From contig CACLVZ010000004.1 of the NCBI GenBank assembly GCA_902610515.1, forward strand, positions 1 through 64,000: a stretch of 64,000 nucleotides of DNA, in the 5' to 3' direction. A program made the position numbers and the translations under genes. The DNA is from an uncultured Pelagibacteraceae bacterium. Lineage in GTDB: Bacteria > Pseudomonadota > Alphaproteobacteria > Pelagibacterales > Pelagibacteraceae. Position 1 is the first letter of the stretch; the number at the start of each line of letters is the position of its first letter. Under the pieces are notes generated by a model that was not told where the DNA came from, did not search any database, and saw only the letters and a program-made list of their open reading frames with translations. Positions 16,805 through 25,561 of the stretch are shown here, one piece after another.

Positions 16805-18153
16805 TTATAGTTCCAAATTGTTTTATCTTTAATGTCTTTAATATCAATACCTTCATTACTTAGCTCATCTCTTATTTTATCTGCTAGTTCATAATTTTTA
16901 TTATTTTTAGCATTTTCTCGATCCTTAATTTTGCTTAAAATCATTTTTTCAGTTAATTTTATTTTGCTTTTTTTAAATTTCTCTCTATCAATTTTTGTTT
17001 CTTTGAATAAACCTAGTAGTCTGCAAGCTCTATTGAACTCTCTGATTTTTTCTTTATTTCCATTTTGCGATTGATTAAATAAGTCATGTAATTTTGAAAT
17101 ATATAATGGCGTATTTAGATCATCCAACAAATCATTAAAACACTCAGGTAATTTTTCACTATATTCTGATGTATAAATTGAATACCATTTATCTAGAGTT
17201 TTAGACTGCAGTTTTAATAATTCGTCACTCCAATCTAAAGGTTGTTTATAATGTGAGCTCAGTAAAGCCAATCTTACGACTTGGCCTGAGTATTTTTTGT
17301 TTGCATCAGCTATGGTAGATATATTTCCAAGAGACTTTGACATTTTTTCTTTATTAAATGTTACAAATCCATTGTGTACCCAATAATTTGCAAATTTTTC
17401 AGTTTTGTTATTTACACAAGACTGAGCTATTTCATTTTCATGATGAGGGAATATTAAATCTAATCCGCCACCATGAATGTCAAATTGGCTTCCTAAATAT
17501 TTTTCACTCATTACTGAACATTCTAAATGCCATCCTGGTCTTCCCCTTCCCCATGGTGAACTCCAGCCAGGCTCATTATTATTTGAAGGTTTCCATAAAA
17601 CAAAGTCTAAAGGATCCTTTTTTAATTCTGAAACTTCGACTCTTGCCCCAATTTTAAGTTCATCAATTTTTTTATTCGAAAGTTGTCCATAGTTTTTAAA
17701 AGATGTAACCGAAAAATATACGTGACCTTTTTTTTCGTAAGCAGCATTTAATTTTATAAGATTTTCTGTCATAGAAATCATTTCTTTAACATGTTCAGTG
17801 GCCTTAGGTTCTAAAGATGGTTTGCTACAAAATAAAGATACACAATTTGAGTGAAATTCTTTTGTAATTTCGTTAGTTAATTCTGATATTGATATTCCTC
17901 TTTTTTTGGAAGTTTCAATAATTTTATCATCGATGTCAGTAATATTTCTAATATATGTAACTTTTGTCTTACCATAAATTTCTTTTAAAACTTCAAATAA
18001 AAGATCGAAAATAACTAAAGCTCTAGCGTTGCCAACGTGAGGCTTATCGTAGACTGTTGGTCCACATGCATATAAAGAAATTTTTTCAGGATTTATCGGT
18101 TTAAAAATTTCTTTTTTTCTAGTTAAAGAATTTGTTAAAAATAGATTATTCAT
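16801..18153 (-). CDS. cysS: cysteinyl-tRNA synthetase
   Basis: The 450-aa class Ia synthetase has YACGPTVYDKPHVGNARA (Zn-ligand cysteine and HIGH-like HVGN, about residues 28-45), WHLECSVMSEKYLG with the second zinc-site cysteine, FPHHENEIAQS, and the KMSKS loop EKMSKSLGN (about 268-276). Slightly shorter than the E. coli enzyme. It overlaps nadE upstream by 8 bp and cimA downstream by 4 bp, so nadE-cysS-cimA-trmJ form one tightly packed run. Confidence 0.97.
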   Translation of the reverse strand: MNNLFLTNSLTRKKEIFKPINPEKISLYACGPTVYDKPHVGNARALVIFDLLFEVLKEIYGKTKVTYIRNITDIDDKIIETSKKRGISISELTNEITKEFHSNCVSLFCSKPSLEPKATEHVKEMISMTENLIKLNAAYEKKGHVYFSVTSFKNYGQLSNKKIDELKIGARVEVSELKKDPLDFVLWKPSNNNEPGWSSPWGRGRPGWHLECSVMSEKYLGSQFDIHGGGLDLIFPHHENEIAQSCVNNKTEKFANYWVHNGFVTFNKEKMSKSLGNISTIADANKKYSGQVVRLALLSSHYKQPLDWSDELLKLQSKTLDKWYSIYTSEYSEKLPECFNDLLDDLNTPLYISKLHDLFNQSQNGNKEKIREFNRACRLLGLFKETKIDREKFKKSKIKLTEKMILSKIKDRENAKNNKNYELADKIRDELSNEGIDIKDIKDKTIWNYK

Positions 18154-18883
18154 TAAATGTACATACTGGTATCGGTTTCATTTTGTGTAAGTTTTTTTCT
18201 CTAATTTTTAAGTATTTTTGGTAATTAGGATCATTTTTGTTTCTCATAGCTTTTTCTAAGTCTTCATAAGACATTCCAAGTTGTTCTACATCATTTCTTC
18301 CATCATTCCACAGCCCGTCTGTTGGTGGAGTATTAATGATATCATCTGAAACTCCTAGATACCTTCCAAGTTCCCAAACTTGCGTCTTAGTACAATCAGC
18401 TATTGGAGATATATCTACTCCTCCATCACCATATTTAGTATAAAAACCAACACCAAAATCCTCAACCTTATTTCCAGTTCCAACAACTATTCCTGAATTT
18501 GCTGCTGCAACTTGATAAAGTGTTGCCATCCTCAACCTTGCTCTTGAATTGGCGTATCCATGCTCATTATCAAAATTATTTAGAACTTCAGAAAATGAAT
18601 TAAAAATTTTATCCATTTCCAACAAATGATGCTCTACATTTTTATATTTATCTTTTAACCATTTTGCATGTAATAAGCTCAAGTCATGTTGAGACTTAAT
18701 TTGTTTTATTGGCATCGTTAACACAATTGTTTTCCGTCCAGTATTTGCACATAAAGTACTAACTACTGAAGAATCGATACCGCCTGAGATTCCAACAATA
18801 AGCGCTTTCGGATTATATGATGCCGAATCGCAATAATTATTTATCCAATCAGTGATGATTTTTGCTCTTTTTTTAACTTCCAT
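18146..18883 (-). CDS. nadE: NAD+ synthetase, ammonia-dependent type
   Basis: The 245-aa protein makes NAD+ from deamido-NAD+ and ATP. The PP-loop is IVGISGGIDSSVVSTL (about residues 29-44), with ARLRMATLYQVAAANSGIVVGTGNKVED (about 126-153) and YTKYGDGGVDISPIADCTKTQV as NadE blocks. It has no N-terminal nitrilase-type glutaminase domain, so ammonia must come from free ammonium or another protein. It starts about 53 bp after the upstream DAHP synthase gene. Confidence 0.94.
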   Translation of the reverse strand: MEVKKRAKIITDWINNYCDSASYNPKALIVGISGGIDSSVVSTLCANTGRKTIVLTMPIKQIKSQHDLSLLHAKWLKDKYKNVEHHLLEMDKIFNSFSEVLNNFDNEHGYANSRARLRMATLYQVAAANSGIVVGTGNKVEDFGVGFYTKYGDGGVDISPIADCTKTQVWELGRYLGVSDDIINTPPTDGLWNDGRNDVEQLGMSYEDLEKAMRNKNDPNYQKYLKIREKNLHKMKPIPVCTFNE

Positions 18884-18936
18884 AATTAATACCTTACCTT
18901 TCTTTTAAGGTCTGGTCTTAATAATTACAATAATTA

Positions 18937-20313
18937 TTAAGACGCGGCTTGAATAATTTTGTTTGAAATTTTCGAATTTTTCTTAATTTCGTCAGATATT
19001 AAAAAAGCTAATTCTAAAGCTTGGTTAGCGTTTAGCCTAGGATCACAATGAGTCCTATATCTGTTTGAAAGATCGTTTTCCGATATTTTTTGAGCTCCGC
19101 CAGTACATTCGGTCACATCTTGTCCTGTCATTTCAATGTGAAGACCCCCTGCATAAGTTCCTTCAGACTGATGTACAGCAAAAAAATTTTTTACTTCTTT
19201 TACAACACTATCAAAAGTTCTTGTTTTAAAACCAGTAGCTGCTTTAATTGTGTTTCCATGCATTGGATCACAAGACCATACAACATTTAAACCTTCTTTC
19301 TTTACTTCTTTAATAAGCTTAGGCAAAAACTTTTCGACGTTATCTGCTCCAAATCTTGAAATCAAAGTTATTCTTCCTGGTTCATTTTCAGGGTTAAGAA
19401 TATTACAAAGGTTTATTAATTCTTGAGGTTTTAAACTCGGCCCGCATTTAAGTCCAAGTGGATTTTTTATTCCTCTACAAAATTCAACATGAGCACCATC
19501 AGGCTGTCTAGTCCTATCTCCAATCCACACAAAATGAGCTGATGTATCATGATACTCTCCAGTTGTTGAGTCAACTCTGGTCATCGATTCCTCAAAAGGA
19601 AGTAGTAACGCCTCGTGAGAAGTATAAAAATTAACTGTTCTTAACCTTCTATTAGTATCTGAATTTATACCACAAGCTTCCATAAATGCTAAAGCATCAC
19701 TAATTTTATCTTCAATCTCTTTGTACTTACCTTTTGTTTTATCTTTTATAAAACCTAAATTCCAAAGATGAACTTGTCTTAAATCAGCGAAACCCCCTTG
19801 AGAAAAAGCTCTTAAAAGATTTAATGTTGAGGCTGATTGAGAATAAGCTCTGAATAATCTTTTAGGATCAGGGATCCTTGCTTTCTCTGTAAATTCCATT
19901 CCATTTATATTATCACCTAAGTAACTTGGTAATTCTTTTCCATCTTTTTTTTCGGTTGGAGCGCTTCTTGGTTTTGAAAACTGTCCGGCTATTCTTCCAA
20001 CTTTAACTACTGGAACTGAAGCAGAGGCTGTTAAAACTAATGACATTTGCAATAGAACTTTGAAAGTATCTCGTATGTTATCAGGATGAAACTCTGCAAA
20101 ACTTTCAGCACAATCACCACCCTGTAATAAGAATGCTTTACCCTCAACTACTTGAGCTAAAGCTTTTTTTAAGGATCTTGACTCTCCTGCAAAAACTAAA
20201 GGAGGGTATTTTTTTATTTTACCTAAAACTAAATCCAGTTCACCTTTGTCTTGATAGACAGGGAGATGTTTAGCAGGTAATTTAGTCCAACTATTTAAAT
20301 TCCACTTTTTCAT
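18937..20313 (-). CDS. aroG: 3-deoxy-7-phosphoheptulonate synthase, class II
   Basis: The 458-aa first enzyme of the shikimate pathway condenses PEP and erythrose-4-phosphate. The plant/actinobacterial type II pattern is clear: KWNLNSWTKLPAKHLPVYQD at the start, VFAGESRSLK, LLQGGDCAESF (metal-site cysteine), KVGRIAGQFSKPRS, and CDPMHGNTI. I chose the ATG at 20311-20313, since the family begins with this W-rich segment; a longer frame to 20370 adds 19 non-conserved residues. Feedback control by aromatic amino acids is usual in the family but not readable here. Confidence 0.95.
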   Translation of the reverse strand: MKKWNLNSWTKLPAKHLPVYQDKGELDLVLGKIKKYPPLVFAGESRSLKKALAQVVEGKAFLLQGGDCAESFAEFHPDNIRDTFKVLLQMSLVLTASASVPVVKVGRIAGQFSKPRSAPTEKKDGKELPSYLGDNINGMEFTEKARIPDPKRLFRAYSQSASTLNLLRAFSQGGFADLRQVHLWNLGFIKDKTKGKYKEIEDKISDALAFMEACGINSDTNRRLRTVNFYTSHEALLLPFEESMTRVDSTTGEYHDTSAHFVWIGDRTRQPDGAHVEFCRGIKNPLGLKCGPSLKPQELINLCNILNPENEPGRITLISRFGADNVEKFLPKLIKEVKKEGLNVVWSCDPMHGNTIKAATGFKTRTFDSVVKEVKNFFAVHQSEGTYAGGLHIEMTGQDVTECTGGAQKISENDLSNRYRTHCDPRLNANQALELAFLISDEIKKNSKISNKIIQAAS

Positions 20314-20397
20314 ATTCAACTCACGGTATATATATATGGGTATGAGTAATTTTCCAAGAGAGAATGTCAAATAAATTGAGAAAACCTTTAATTTTAT

Positions 20398-20811
20398 TCA
20401 AAATTTCTCAACTTTTTTATTTAAAGATATCAGAACTGTTTCAATTTTTAATTTAGGATGTTTTTTTTTAAAGAGTTTTTTAATTTTTAAAAAAGAAATT
20501 TTATGTATTTTAGCTTCATTTAGTTCATTAAAGAATTTTTTACCATTTAGTATTTTTGCAGCACCACAGTCTCGATGGTTTATAACAATTAATTTTTTAA
20601 TTTTATGTAATTTAATGGAGGTTTCTAGATTTTCCCAAAAAACTTTGTGCCATTTTTTAAACTTGTTGGCTGTTACCCCTATAGCTGAACCCGCGATTGA
20701 AAATAAACTATATTTACCAATTAAATTTTTTTTTTTTAAATAATTAAAAACAATAGGCTGAAATCTTGGATCTATACAAGACAAGACCATAGCTTCGTAT
20801 TTTTTTTTCAT
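20398..20811 (-). CDS. short beta-carbonic-anhydrase-like protein
   Basis: The 137-aa protein has the three zinc ligands and the Asp-Arg dyad of beta carbonic anhydrases: SCIDPRFQP (C12, D14, R16) and NHRDCGAAK (H89, C92 by rough count). It is well short of the usual 200 or so residues, lacking most of the C-terminal half that makes the dimer interface and second half of the active site. It could be a minimal carbonic anhydrase, or a related zinc enzyme of unknown reaction. It lies between glmS and the DAHP synthase gene on the same strand, with a 20-bp gap to glmS. Confidence 0.65.
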   Translation of the reverse strand: MKKKYEAMVLSCIDPRFQPIVFNYLKKKNLIGKYSLFSIAGSAIGVTANKFKKWHKVFWENLETSIKLHKIKKLIVINHRDCGAAKILNGKKFFNELNEAKIHKISFLKIKKLFKKKHPKLKIETVLISLNKKVEKF

Positions 20812-20831
20812 ACTTAATTGAAAGTTTCTAA

Positions 20832-22649
20832 TTATTCAACAGTAACAGATTTAGCTAAATTTCTGGGTTTATCAATATCACAATTTTTAAGTAAAGCTAC
20901 GTGATAAGCTAATAATTGTAATGGAATTGTTAACAATATTGGAGACAATAAATTATCGATGTGAGGAACTCTTAATCCGAATCTTATATTTTCACTAATA
21001 GACTTTTTTTTATTATCCGTAATAAAAACTATTTTTCCTCCCCTTGCGATAACTTCTTGCATATTTGATAAAGTTTTTTCAAAGTATTTATCTTTAGGAG
21101 CAATCACAATTACAGGTAATCCCTCTTCAATTAGAGCTAACGGACCATGTTTCATCTCTCCTGCAGGATAGCCTTCTGCGTGTAAATAGGATAGCTCTTT
21201 TAATTTAAGGGCGCCTTCTAAAGCTATAGGGAAAGAGCTACCTCTTCCTAAAAACATTGTGCCCTTCGCATCTAGAAATTCTTTAGCTAAAATTTGAATA
21301 TTCGTTTCTAAATCTAATGTTTTTTTTAAAAATTTAGGTATTTTTTTTAAATTTTCAATTTTTTGATTGTAAGTAGTTTGATTAATTTCATTTCTAATTG
21401 ATGAAAGTTTTAAGATTAAAATATATAAAACTATCAATTGACCCAAAAAAGCTTTTGTTGATGCAACTCCTATTTCTGGTCCAGCGTGAATTGGCAAAAC
21501 CCAATCGGCATTTCTAGCTATCGTGCTCTCTATTACATTAACAATCGCACAAGTCTTCACACTATTTTTTTTACAAATGTCTAAAGCTGCTGCCGTATCT
21601 GCAGTCTCGCCTGATTGCGAGATGAATATATACAAATTTTTATCGTTAAATTTAAGATTTCTATACCTGAACTCAGAGGCAATATCTATTTCCACATCAA
21701 TATTTGTTAATTCCTCGAGCCAATATTTTGCTACAAGACATGAATGATAAGCTGTACCACAGCCAATTAAAATTATTTTTTTTAGATCCTTAGGATTAAT
21801 TGGAAAATTGTATATGTTTATATCTTTTTTTAAACTATCAATATATTCATTAACGCATTTTTTAGCAGTGATTGGTTGTTCAAAAATCTCTTTGGACATG
21901 AAGTTTTTATAGTCTCCTTTATCTGCTATATTTTCTTCATCAGAAACAATGTGAATTTTTTTATTAATCTTATTCTTTTTATCATCATAAAAACTTACTT
22001 CATTTTTTGTTAAAACACATAGCTCTCCATCATCTAAATAAGAAATTTTGTTTGTCATAGATTTAAGTGCATACGAGTCTGATCCCAAATAATTTTCATT
22101 ATTTGAATAACCAACAGCTAAAGGGCTGCCTCGTCTAGCGCCTATTATAATGTCAGAAAAATCTTTAAAGATAATACCTAATGCGAAGCTTCCTTTAAGT
22201 TTATTCAGAGTTTTGAAAACTGACTCTAATGGTTCATTATTGTTAAGTGCTTCTGTTATAAGTAACGTAATAACCTCAGTATCAGTTTGAGATTTAAATT
22301 TTAATCCTTTAGACTCGAGCTCCATTTTTAATTCGTCAGAATTTTCTATAATTCCATTATGAACAACAGAAACATTTTCTGAGGAGTGTGGATGAGCGTT
22401 TAATATACTTGGAACTCCATGGGTAGCCCATCTTACATGGCCTATTCCAATATTGCCATCTGATGGTGATTTAAAAAGAATTTTTTCAAGCTCGTCTACT
22501 CTACCTGAGCATTTTTTTTCGTTAATTAAATTATTTTTAAGAGTTGCTATTCCTGCTGAGTCATATCCTCGATATTCCAATTTTTTAAGAGAGTTTATTA
22601 TATTTATTGAAACAGGTTTATTACTTGCGATTCCGATGATTCCACACAT
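20832..22649 (-). CDS. glmS: glucosamine-6-phosphate synthase
   Basis: The 605-aa enzyme converts fructose-6-phosphate and glutamine to glucosamine-6-phosphate, the entry to UDP-GlcNAc, peptidoglycan and lipid A. An N-terminal Ntn glutaminase domain begins with the catalytic Cys2 (MCGIIGIA) and contains GHVRWATHG and HNGIIEN; two SIS domains follow (ISQSGETADTAAAL about residues 345-358; GRGSSFPIALEGALKLKELSYLHAEGYPAGEMKHGPLALI). The C-terminus CDIDKPRNLAKSVTVE is the standard tail. It overlaps the GlmU-half gene by one base. Confidence 0.98.
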   Translation of the reverse strand: MCGIIGIASNKPVSINIINSLKKLEYRGYDSAGIATLKNNLINEKKCSGRVDELEKILFKSPSDGNIGIGHVRWATHGVPSILNAHPHSSENVSVVHNGIIENSDELKMELESKGLKFKSQTDTEVITLLITEALNNNEPLESVFKTLNKLKGSFALGIIFKDFSDIIIGARRGSPLAVGYSNNENYLGSDSYALKSMTNKISYLDDGELCVLTKNEVSFYDDKKNKINKKIHIVSDEENIADKGDYKNFMSKEIFEQPITAKKCVNEYIDSLKKDINIYNFPINPKDLKKIILIGCGTAYHSCLVAKYWLEELTNIDVEIDIASEFRYRNLKFNDKNLYIFISQSGETADTAAALDICKKNSVKTCAIVNVIESTIARNADWVLPIHAGPEIGVASTKAFLGQLIVLYILILKLSSIRNEINQTTYNQKIENLKKIPKFLKKTLDLETNIQILAKEFLDAKGTMFLGRGSSFPIALEGALKLKELSYLHAEGYPAGEMKHGPLALIEEGLPVIVIAPKDKYFEKTLSNMQEVIARGGKIVFITDNKKKSISENIRFGLRVPHIDNLLSPILLTIPLQLLAYHVALLKNCDIDKPRNLAKSVTVE

Positions 22650-23293
22650 TATTTTTTTTTTCTTTTATAGTTTTTAATTTCAATTTGCGGTGCCCTAGTT
22701 AAGGCTAGTGTCTTTTTTTTTACATTTTTTGTAATTACTGACCCTGCTCCAACAATACTATTTTTACTTACATTTATAGGCGCAACAAGAGACGAGTTTG
22801 ATCCAATGAAAACATTATCTGAAATTTTAGTTTTTGATTTTTTAATTCCATCATAATTACATGTAATTGTTCCTGCTCCAATATTAGAATTTTTTCCTAT
22901 AGATGTATCTCCGATATATGATAAGTGATTTACTTTTGAATTTTTGTTTATAAAGGATTTTTTTGTTTCAACAAAATTTCCAATTTTAGAATTTTTTTTT
23001 AAAACAGTTCCTTCTCTCAATCTCGCGTAAGGACCTACGGTAACATTTTTTTCAATTTTTGTTCCTTCAAGATGACTAAAAGATTTTATATGAGAATTAT
23101 CTCCAATTCTAACTCTTGGACCAATTACAACGTATGGATCTAATGTTACATTTTTTCCGAATAAGGTATCTTTTGATAAAAATATTGTTTCAGGCGCAAC
23201 TAAATTTACACCTTTTTTCAAAGCTTTATTTCTCAATAATTCTTGTGAAAGCCTATATGAATTAGCTTTATTTAATTTATTATTTGTATTCAT
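22649..23293 (-). CDS. free-standing GlmU acetyltransferase half
   Basis: The 214-aa protein aligns with only the linker helix and C-terminal left-handed beta-helix of GlmU. Conserved blocks are [31 protein letters not shown] (with the catalytic histidine of the family), [26 protein letters not shown] and the basic tail [13 protein letters not shown]. This half acetylates glucosamine-1-phosphate; the uridylyltransferase half (GGxGTRM loop) is absent from the gene and from the window. The start at 23293 is followed by [15 protein letters not shown], matching the GlmU linker, so the split is at a domain border rather than a random truncation. It is translationally coupled to glmS. Confidence 0.9.
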   Translation of the reverse strand: MNTNNKLNKANSYRLSQELLRNKALKKGVNLVAPETIFLSKDTLFGKNVTLDPYVVIGPRVRIGDNSHIKSFSHLEGTKIEKNVTVGPYARLREGTVLKKNSKIGNFVETKKSFINKNSKVNHLSYIGDTSIGKNSNIGAGTITCNYDGIKKSKTKISDNVFIGSNSSLVAPINVSKNSIVGAGSVITKNVKKKTLALTRAPQIEIKNYKRKKK

Positions 23294-23362
23294 TAAAAAT
23301 TTCTTTACATTATTAATCTAACTGAAATAAGTCACAAAATATTTCTTTTTAATACTTTAAAA

Positions 23363-24025
23363 ATGAATCAAATTTACACTATTCTTTTTGATCTAGACGG
23401 GACTATCGTAAATACAGCACCAGATTTAATGGCTGCCCATAACCACGTAATGAGAAAATTTGGTCACTCTGAAAAAAAGTTTGAAGATATTAAGTCGCTT
23501 GCAGGAAAAGGTGCATGGGTAATGATGCAAAGATCCTTTAGGGAAGAAATTAAGGACGAAAAAACAAAAAAACAAATGACAAATGAATTTATAGATTTTT
23601 ACTCAAAAAATATTGATAAGGGAAGTGTTCCTTTAAAAGGCGCAATTGATTTTTTTAATTGGGCAAAAGATAAAAATATTTCTATGGCAGTTTGTACTAA
23701 TAAACAAGAGAAGCTTGCGATAGACTTATTAAAAAAGTTAGATTTGTTTAAATTCTTTGATTATGTTGCCGGCTCAGATACTTTTTCATTTAACAAACCT
23801 GACCCACGACATTTAACAGATGTAGTTGAAATTATTGGGGGTGATTTAAAAAAAACAATCATGATTGGAGATAGTGAAGTTGATGCTTTGTCTGCATATA
23901 ACGCTAAATTACCATTTGTTTTAGTTAAAGATGGGTATACAGAAAAAACTGAAAAGGAAATCAAGCACGATGAGCTAATATCTGATTTTATTAATTTTGA
24001 AAAAATTATTGAAAAATATTTATGA
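23363..24025 (+). CDS. gph: phosphoglycolate phosphatase-like HAD hydrolase
   Basis: The 220-aa HAD-superfamily phosphatase has motif I LFDLDGTIVNTAPDLM (nucleophile Asp and general acid DxD, residues 8-23), motif II VCTNK (about 110), the lysine in NKPDPRHL (about 152) and motif IV MIGDSEVDALSA (about 170-181). Its closest pattern is Gph, which dephosphorylates 2-phosphoglycolate, but HAD substrate calls from sequence are soft. It is divergent from the glmU-half gene (69 bp between starts) and overlaps the LysE gene by 4 bp. Confidence 0.82.
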   Translation: MNQIYTILFDLDGTIVNTAPDLMAAHNHVMRKFGHSEKKFEDIKSLAGKGAWVMMQRSFREEIKDEKTKKQMTNEFIDFYSKNIDKGSVPLKGAIDFFNWAKDKNISMAVCTNKQEKLAIDLLKKLDLFKFFDYVAGSDTFSFNKPDPRHLTDVVEIIGGDLKKTIMIGDSEVDALSAYNAKLPFVLVKDGYTEKTEKEIKHDELISDFINFEKIIEKYL

Positions 24026-24621
24026 TTAGTTTTGCTCTCTTTTCAGCATTAGCTACTTTTTATTTCACAATGTTTTTTACCCCAGGACCTAATAATGCAA
24101 TGCTTACAGCATCAGGTATGAAATTCGGATTTGTTAGAACTTTGCCACATTTAATTGGGATACCTTTAGGTCATATTTTTCAAATCGGACTCACTTGTTT
24201 TGGTTTAGCAAACTTGTTTCTTATATATCCTCAAATTCAATTTTACATGAAAATATTATGCTTTATCTATTTACTTTACTTGGGGTGGAAAATGATCGGC
24301 TCATTTTCTATGGTTCAAAAAGAAACTGGAAGACCATTAAGATTTTACGAAGCATCGTTGTTCCAATTCATTAATCCAAAAGCTTGGTCGATTGCAGTTA
24401 CTGTTGCATCAGGTTTTTTTCCTACTGAGGAAAATATTTTTATAGGCGTCGCATTTGTTACTATTACTGCTGCAGTAATATGTTTTCCTACGATTAGTCT
24501 TTGGGCACTTTTTGGAAGTGGATTAAGAAAATTCGTGGGAGATATTAAAACAAAAAAAATTATAGAATATATTTTAGCTCTTTTACTAGTATTAACTGGA
24601 ATATTTATTCTTATAAAATAA
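24022..24621 (+). CDS. LysE/RhtB family amino-acid exporter
   Basis: The 199-aa inner-membrane protein has six likely membrane segments and the LysE family hallmarks: FFTPGPNNAMLTASGMKFGFVRTLPHLIGIPLGH at the N-terminus (the TPGPN motif, about residues 19-24) and FQFINPKAWSIAVTVASGF (about 112-130). The family exports amino acids or their analogues; the substrate is not readable. It overlaps gph by 4 bp (ATGA) and may be co-transcribed with it. Confidence 0.9.
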   Translation: MISFALFSALATFYFTMFFTPGPNNAMLTASGMKFGFVRTLPHLIGIPLGHIFQIGLTCFGLANLFLIYPQIQFYMKILCFIYLLYLGWKMIGSFSMVQKETGRPLRFYEASLFQFINPKAWSIAVTVASGFFPTEENIFIGVAFVTITAAVICFPTISLWALFGSGLRKFVGDIKTKKIIEYILALLLVLTGIFILIK

Positions 24622-24664
24622 TAGCCTTTGATTTTTATTACTCTCTTTAATATAAACTTTGAAG

Positions 24665-25561
24665 ATGCATTTTACTAAAAAGAGTAGTTCTGAAAAAAGA
24701 TTAGAATTTGTAAAAAGTTTACAATCAAAAAAACTTCTTAGGTTCCCTGGTGCATATAATCCCTTGTGTGCGAAGCTTATAGCTGAAATTGGTTTCGATG
24801 GAGTTTATATCTCAGGCGGTGTTATGTCTAATGATCTAGGATTACCAGACATAGGATTGACAACTTTAGATCAAGTAAGTTACAGAGCTAACCAAATTTC
24901 CAGAGTAACAGACCTTCCCACAATTGTAGATGCAGATACAGGATTTAAAGATTGTAGAAAAACAATAATAACTTTTGAGGAAAAAGGTTTAGCTGGCTGT
25001 CATATAGAAGATCAAATAGCTGAAAAAAGATGTGGGCATTTAGACAACAAAGAACTTATTTCAAAAGATGAAATGGTTAAAAAGATTAAAGAGTCAGTAA
25101 ATGCTAGAAAAGACAAAAACTTTTTGATTATAGTGAGGACTGATGCAAATACTGTAGAAGGTATTGATAAAACATTAGAAAGAATTAAATCTTATGAAGA
25201 TGCTGGTGCTGACATGATTTTTCCAGAAGCAATGAAAGATGAAAAGGAATTTGAAAAAGTTAGAAAAATATCAAAGGGCTATTTGCTAGCTAATATGACA
25301 GAGTTTGGGAAATCCAAATTATTAAATAAGTCACAATTAGAAAATTTAGGCTATAATTTAGTAATTTATCCTGTGACAACACAGAGGCTCGCTATGCAAA
25401 ATGTTGAATTAGGTCTTAAATCAATATTTAAAGAGGGCCATCAAAATAATATCATTGACAAAATGCAGACTAGAAAAAGGTTGTACGAGTTAGTAGAATA
25501 TGAGAAATACAATACGCCTGATAAGAAAATCACAGATTTTTCTACAGAAGGACATGAATAA
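24665..25561 (+). CDS. prpB: 2-methylisocitrate lyase
   Basis: The 298-aa protein splits 2-methylisocitrate into pyruvate and succinate, the last step of the methylcitrate cycle for propionyl-CoA. It is an isocitrate-lyase-superfamily barrel: RFPGAYNPLCAKLIAEIGFDGVYISGG, IVDADTGF, CHIEDQ and EKRCGH (the KKCGH catalytic loop, about residues 119-124 with its cysteine), and VRTDAN. I chose ATG 24665 over a TTG six bases earlier. It overlaps the methylcitrate synthase gene by one base. Confidence 0.93.
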   Translation: MHFTKKSSSEKRLEFVKSLQSKKLLRFPGAYNPLCAKLIAEIGFDGVYISGGVMSNDLGLPDIGLTTLDQVSYRANQISRVTDLPTIVDADTGFKDCRKTIITFEEKGLAGCHIEDQIAEKRCGHLDNKELISKDEMVKKIKESVNARKDKNFLIIVRTDANTVEGIDKTLERIKSYEDAGADMIFPEAMKDEKEFEKVRKISKGYLLANMTEFGKSKLLNKSQLENLGYNLVIYPVTTQRLAMQNVELGLKSIFKEGHQNNIIDKMQTRKRLYELVEYEKYNTPDKKITDFSTEGHE

